A stretch of 10,710 bases of DNA, from positions 1 to 10,710 of the forward strand of contig RGBY01000068.1 in assembly GCA_009919445.1 (NCBI GenBank), read 5' to 3'. The stretch is from Planctomycetia bacterium. GTDB taxonomy: Bacteria; Planctomycetota; Planctomycetia; Pirellulales; UBA1268. Each line of letters opens with the position of its first letter. The first letter of the stretch is position 1. This document shows positions 7,390 through 10,710 of the stretch, one piece after another. The position numbers were made by a program, and so were the translations under genes. The notes beneath the pieces were generated by a model. That model was not told the DNA's origin. It worked only from the letters and a program-made list of their open reading frames with translations, and ran no database searches.

Positions 7390-9114
7390 CTACTCATTTT
7401 TACCCAATCCGGCGAACCGGCAATCCCCCTCTTCCTCCCCGGGCTGGACCGATGTTTCGACCGCATTCGGCCAGGGTTCACTCCGGTCCCGCTGCCAGCA
7501 AAGATGAATTTTCCAGTCGGGGGCAGCCTCTGGGTAGTCAGACCGCACATGGACCCCGCGGGTTTCCTGTCGGGCCTGCGCCGCATGAATCATCAAGCGG
7601 CCAACCTCCAGCAGGTTCTGTAACTGCCAGCCCTGTGGGTTGGCGAACTGCTGTGAAAGCACATAGCGGCACCAGCCGGCGACGGTCGCCGCCGCCTCTC
7701 CCAAGGAATCGCCGGTTCGCTCAACCCCCACATGCCGCCACATCAGGCTTCGCAGCGAGTTCCGAATGTCGGCCAAATCAAGTGGCTCGCCACCGGGCCC
7801 GTCGGCCACTTCATCTGCCGGTGGATTGGCAATGGCTGGGATCGAAAAGGACTCTTCCGAGGTGCCTTCAACCGCAAGCTCACGACTAATTTGTTCCCCG
7901 GCGCGACTTCCATAGACGAGTCCCTCCAGCAGGCTGTTACTGGCTAGTCGGTTTGCACCATGCAAGCCGCTGGATGTCACCTCACCGGCAGCAAAGAGAT
8001 TTGGCACCGTGGTCTGGCCATGCTGATCAACCACGACCCCGCCAATCATGTAATGGGCTCCTGGCCGAACCGGAATTCGGTCGGTGGCGAGATCCAGGCC
8101 AAACTTCCTGCAGAGCTTGGCCATGCCGGGAAACCGCTGACGCACCATGACCGAATCAAGATGGGAGAGATCGAGGTAGACGTTTGCATGGGCGGTCCGC
8201 CGCATCACCTCAGTAATCGCGCGGGAGACCACATCGCGGGGTGCTAGTTCGCCACGCGAATCAAACTCGGGCATGAATCGCCGACCATCCCGATCAATAA
8301 GGTGGGCTCCGGCCCCCCGCACCGCTTCAGTAATCAGACTGCGACTGCCGCCGGCAATGTAGAGAACGGTGGGGTGGAACTGCATGAACTCCATGTCTCG
8401 CACGGTAGCCCCCGCCCGCCAGGAAAGGGCAATGCCATCACCACTGGCACCCGCTGGATTTGTTGACTCCCGGTAGATCTGTCCCGCTCCACCTGTCGCC
8501 AGAATAGTTCGCCGGGCCCAGATCATGGTCTTGCCCCGACCGGGATGCCAGACAAGGGCCCCGCGACAGACACCTTCATGGGTAACGAGGTCAATTGTGA
8601 AGGTTTCTGGCCAGACCTCAATGTTTGGTGTTGCCATTGCCCGTTCGATGACCGCACGCATCACTTCGCGGCCAGTTGCATCACCGAGGGCATGCACAAT
8701 TCGATGATGGCTGTGCCCGCCCTCACGGCCAAGGTCGAGCGCACCATCCCGGAGATCAAACTGGGTTCCCCAGCCAATTAATTCATCAATCCGTTGTGGC
8801 GCCTCACGAATAACCCCTTCGACTACGGCTGGGTCACAGAGATCACCACCAGCGGCCAGTGTGTCAGCCACATGGTTGGCGAAGCGATCTTCGGGGTCAA
8901 GAACACCGGCAATGCCTCCCTGGGCCCACTGGCTCGATGAATCTTTGAGGTCATCTTTGTTGACCACCAGCACCGACCGTGATGAATCAACCGCCAGTGC
9001 CGCTCGCAGGCCCGCCAGCCCGCCACCGAGGACCAGCACATCGGTAAACCAGTGCGGGACCCGCTTGGGACCAAATGGAACGAGATACCGCGGCCCGGTG
9101 AACTCAGCACTCAT
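7390..9114 (-). CDS. nadB: L-aspartate oxidase (NadB)
   Basis: This 574-residue flavoprotein oxidises L-aspartate to iminoaspartate, the first step of de novo NAD synthesis; NadA then makes quinolinate. The dinucleotide-binding motif VLGGGLAGLRAAL lies at about 28-40, and SSSQWAQGGIAGV at 59-71 matches the family's FAD region. Other family signatures are EGGHSHHRIVHALGDATGRE (131-150), the FHPT segment with His247, TEAVRGAGA with Arg266, RPGAHYMIGGV with His354, and the C-terminal FAD loop AAGEVTSSGLHGANRLASNS (375-394). The last 200 residues form the helical C-terminal domain, with TRGVHVRSDYPE at 518-529. It is slightly longer than the E. coli enzyme (about 540). Fumarate reductase and succinate dehydrogenase flavoproteins are related, but the SNSLLEGLVYG and RGVHVRSDYPE context favours NadB. 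The ATG at 9114 overlaps the upstream stop as ATGA, and GGAAG precedes it. No nadA or nadC lies in the window. Confidence 0.96.
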   Translation of the reverse strand: MSAEFTGPRYLVPFGPKRVPHWFTDVLVLGGGLAGLRAALAVDSSRSVLVVNKDDLKDSSSQWAQGGIAGVLDPEDRFANHVADTLAAGGDLCDPAVVEGVIREAPQRIDELIGWGTQFDLRDGALDLGREGGHSHHRIVHALGDATGREVMRAVIERAMATPNIEVWPETFTIDLVTHEGVCRGALVWHPGRGKTMIWARRTILATGGAGQIYRESTNPAGASGDGIALSWRAGATVRDMEFMQFHPTVLYIAGGSRSLITEAVRGAGAHLIDRDGRRFMPEFDSRGELAPRDVVSRAITEVMRRTAHANVYLDLSHLDSVMVRQRFPGMAKLCRKFGLDLATDRIPVRPGAHYMIGGVVVDQHGQTTVPNLFAAGEVTSSGLHGANRLASNSLLEGLVYGSRAGEQISRELAVEGTSEESFSIPAIANPPADEVADGPGGEPLDLADIRNSLRSLMWRHVGVERTGDSLGEAAATVAGWCRYVLSQQFANPQGWQLQNLLEVGRLMIHAAQARQETRGVHVRSDYPEAAPDWKIHLCWQRDRSEPWPNAVETSVQPGEEEGDCRFAGLGKNE

Positions 9115-10710
9115 TCGGCTTCCACCCGTCCACTCCCAGTACCCTTCTGATACGCCTTGAACCGCTCTCGGTACTCAAACGGTGGCTCTGTCCGCCGGCC
9201 TTCAAGTCGTTTGCCTTCTCGGTCGGTGGGCAAACGCCGCGAGGTTCGCACGCCCCCCGGCCGGAGACCAAGACTGCGTACCGTCTGCTCATAATCCTGC
9301 CGCTGCTGGTGACCACTCGCAGCCGCCTCCCGCATGTCATCCCAACGCTCGAGGAATGCCTCTGCCTGCTCCCGGCTCCAGCCGAGTTCATCGAGCATGC
9401 CGTCATCACCAGAACGGAATGCCGTTCGGCGGCAAGGTCTTCTGGCGACCATTCCAGAGCCTCAGCCGGGGCTGGTGGCTCCTCGCCGGCAACCGTTGCC
9501 TGTCGCTCGCCACCGACTGCACCACCACCGCCACTCTGATGTGGGGCACTGGTGGACTCTTCTCCCTGCTTTCCATTCGCCGCTGCCCCATCTGCTGACT
9601 GCTCGCCCTGCCCGGCTGCCTGACTGCCCGTTGGGGAAGTATTGGAAGACGGGGCTGACTGGCCGGCCGGGCCAGTTCCCTGACTATCACCTTGCGACTG
9701 ACTCTCACCTTGCCCCTCACCTCCCGCCGGACTTTCACTCGAACCATCACCGGGCATGGCACCACCGGCGGAATTATCTCCAGATTGTGCCGCACCGGAT
9801 GGTTTACCACTGGCTTGGCTTGGCTGCCCCTGACTGGCACCGGACGTTCCGGCTGTGCTCTCACCGCCACCTGCTGATGATCCTTCCGCCGAGGATGATG
9901 CAGACGCCGGCCCGTCCCCAGGCGTCCCGGCTGCAGCGGGCTGACCTGCCCCCGAGCCCCCCGACTGACCCTCTCCGGCTCCCGCAGGATTTCCGCCACC
10001 TCCTCGCTGACCATCTCCGCCAGAACTCCCACCGGCACCTGCCCCAGCGCCACCGCCACTGCACGAAGAGCAGCCCGGCTTTCCACAAGGCTTGCCCTCC
10101 TCTGGGCAGCATGCCTCTTGCTTTGGTGGCTTCTCACCAGATTGGTTTTTGCTCTGGCTTTTGCTCTGGCTGTTCTGATCTTGTCGCCGCTGATGGTCAA
10201 GAATTCGCTCCATCGCCTCGCCATCATCGGTGCCATCAGCAGGCACATCCGGTTGTGCAGTGGCCTCGCGGGATGCCTCCTTCGCTTGCTGCTGGCTTGC
10301 TCCCGCACTGGGCTTGCCCTGCTTGGATGGACCATCGCTGCCCGCCTCGTTCCCAACCGCTCTTGAACGTTCGTTGGCACCACCTTCCGCGCGATCTTTG
10401 CCACCTTCTTGCTGCTGCCGGGATGCCTCGGCCGCCTGCGAAGCCCCCTGGCCTTCGGCACTCGTCTTGCTCGATTCTGCGCTTCGTTGCGGGAGCGAAC
10501 TGTTCCCCTCACCGGGCTTTCCGCCGGCACTCTGCTCCTGCCCATCCAGTCTTCCATCAGCCTTACCTGCGGCCTGATTCCCACCGGCTGGCTTCCCCTC
10601 ACCATCCCCAGGCTGGCCGGCCTGTTGCCCAGAAGCCTTCTGCCCCTGCTGCCCCTGGCCATCCTGTGGACCTGCTGTGCCACTGGCATCCTGCATGCCG
10701 GGTTCGGCGG
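9104..10710 (-). CDS. Gly/Ser/Gln-rich low-complexity protein with Cys cluster (5' partial, apparent frameshift near its 3' end)
   Basis: The frame is open from the right edge to a TGA at 9104-9106. No stop is met upstream, and residues Ala-Glu-Pro-Gly precede the first internal Met at 10696, so the true start is probably outside the window. About 425 residues are dominated by Gly, Ser, Ala, Gln, Glu and Asp with few hydrophobics, consistent with a disordered linker. An exception is a Cys cluster, CC-x6-C-x4-C-x2-C, at 10061-10111, followed directly by a Gly/Ala run. The body ends near EALEWSPEDLAAER (about 9421-9460). After that this frame gives a basic Arg/Ser-rich sequence without family resemblance, while the alternative frame gives a recognisable C-terminal domain. 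The last 110 residues or so of this frame are therefore probably wrong. The function is unknown. The next gene, nadB, begins at the overlap. Confidence 0.65.
   Translation of the reverse strand, partial: AEPGMQDASGTAGPQDGQGQQGQKASGQQAGQPGDGEGKPAGGNQAAGKADGRLDGQEQSAGGKPGEGNSSLPQRSAESSKTSAEGQGASQAAEASRQQQEGGKDRAEGGANERSRAVGNEAGSDGPSKQGKPSAGASQQQAKEASREATAQPDVPADGTDDGEAMERILDHQRRQDQNSQSKSQSKNQSGEKPPKQEACCPEEGKPCGKPGCSSCSGGGAGAGAGGSSGGDGQRGGGGNPAGAGEGQSGGSGAGQPAAAGTPGDGPASASSSAEGSSAGGGESTAGTSGASQGQPSQASGKPSGAAQSGDNSAGGAMPGDGSSESPAGGEGQGESQSQGDSQGTGPAGQSAPSSNTSPTGSQAAGQGEQSADGAAANGKQGEESTSAPHQSGGGGAVGGERQATVAGEEPPAPAEALEWSPEDLAAERHSVLVMTACSMNSAGAGSRQRHSSSVGMTCGRRLRVVTSSGRIMSRRYAVLVSGRGACEPRGVCPPTEKANDLKAGGQSHRLSTESGSRRIRRVLGVDGWKPNEC
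9111..9452 (-). CDS. C-terminal domain of the low-complexity protein, in the shifted frame
   Basis: This frame encodes a conserved-looking globular segment: MLDELGWSREQAEAFLERW, a helical linker, VRSLGLRPGG, and EPPFEYRERFKAYQKGTG near the end. From memory this matches the C-terminal tail of long Gln/Gly-rich planctomycete proteins of unknown function. It ends with TGA at 9111-9113, overlapping the nadB start as ATGA, a typical tight coupling that supports it as the true end of the gene. The formal ATG at 9452 is probably not a real start: the first 15 residues or so look non-native, and a TGA in this frame at 9462-9464 limits it upstream. It is best read as the continuation of the gene that enters from the right edge, joined by a one-base shift somewhere in 9400-9461. 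Function unknown. Confidence 0.7.
   Translation of the reverse strand: MVARRPCRRTAFRSGDDGMLDELGWSREQAEAFLERWDDMREAAASGHQQRQDYEQTVRSLGLRPGGVRTSRRLPTDREGKRLEGRRTEPPFEYRERFKAYQKGTGSGRVEAE
10147..10170 (-). repeat. Perfect 12-base tandem duplication in the low-complexity gene
   Basis: Two identical 12-base units, TTTTGCTCTGGC on the plus strand, lie at 10147-10158 and 10159-10170. They encode the Ser/Gln/Lys repeat in SQSKSQSKNQS. A frame-preserving duplication of this size fits slippage expansion in a disordered linker. Confidence 0.75.

Noticed and set aside
7320..7889. 189-residue plus-strand open frame rich in Arg, Pro and Ser
   Set aside because: Antisense to the C-terminal domain of nadB; composition typical of a shadow frame.
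9400..9464. Programmed -1 ribosomal frameshift
   Set aside because: No X-XXY-YYZ slippery heptamer or strong downstream structure was found in the allowed interval, so a deletion or sequence error is more likely.
9406..10689. 427-residue minus-strand open frame rich in Arg, Pro and Val
   Set aside because: It is the alternative frame of the Gly/Ser/Gln-rich gene; no domain or family resemblance, and long open shadow frames are expected in GC-rich repetitive coding DNA.

Overview
The window looks like a bacterial chromosome segment from a planctomycete (Pirellulales-like, probably aquatic) with a foreign viral-type stretch at its left edge. The planctomycete assignment is from memory, not a database search. 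It rests on three things: an ABC permease fused to a GldG-like domain beside a DUF4340 protein, a long Gly/Ser/Gln-rich protein whose C-terminal tail resembles planctomycete proteins, and the style of the FabH N-terminus.

Layout. Bases 1 to about 510 carry plus-strand, phage-like sequence: the last 36 codons of a protein resembling phage tail assembly chaperones, a short AT-richer gap, and the N-terminal half of a repeat protein with ALASGN motifs spaced in multiples of seven residues. At about 500-512 this meets the N-terminal end of oligoendopeptidase F (minus strand), which is cut after about 70 residues. Everything from there to the right edge is minus-strand bacterial coding sequence.

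In transcription order (right to left) the genes are: (1) the 3' part of a Gly/Ser/Ala/Gln-rich protein with a Cys cluster, whose recognisable C-terminal domain lies in a different frame from its low-complexity body; (2) nadB, L-aspartate oxidase, overlapping the previous stop in an ATGA junction; (3) a GldA-like ABC ATPase; (4) a 919-residue ABC permease/GldG-like fusion; (5) a DUF4340 membrane-anchored protein with an acidic insert; (6) fabH; (7) the truncated pepF. Gaps are short (about -4, 75, 175, 26, 81 and 18 bases), so one long transcript or a few nested ones is plausible. No convincing promoter or intrinsic terminator was seen.

How the genes work together. Genes 3-5 form a likely envelope complex: a cytoplasmic ATPase, a membrane permease with a large extracytoplasmic GldG-like part and coiled coil, and a single-pass DUF4340 partner. 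It is homologous in architecture to the GldA/GldF/GldG group but its substrate is unknown. NadB (NAD synthesis), FabH (fatty acid initiation) and PepF (peptide turnover) are housekeeping genes. The points most worth checking are the viral/bacterial junction near 505, the frame change near 9400-9464, and the hairpin-rich gap between the ATPase and permease genes. No clearly novel defence or mobile system was found.
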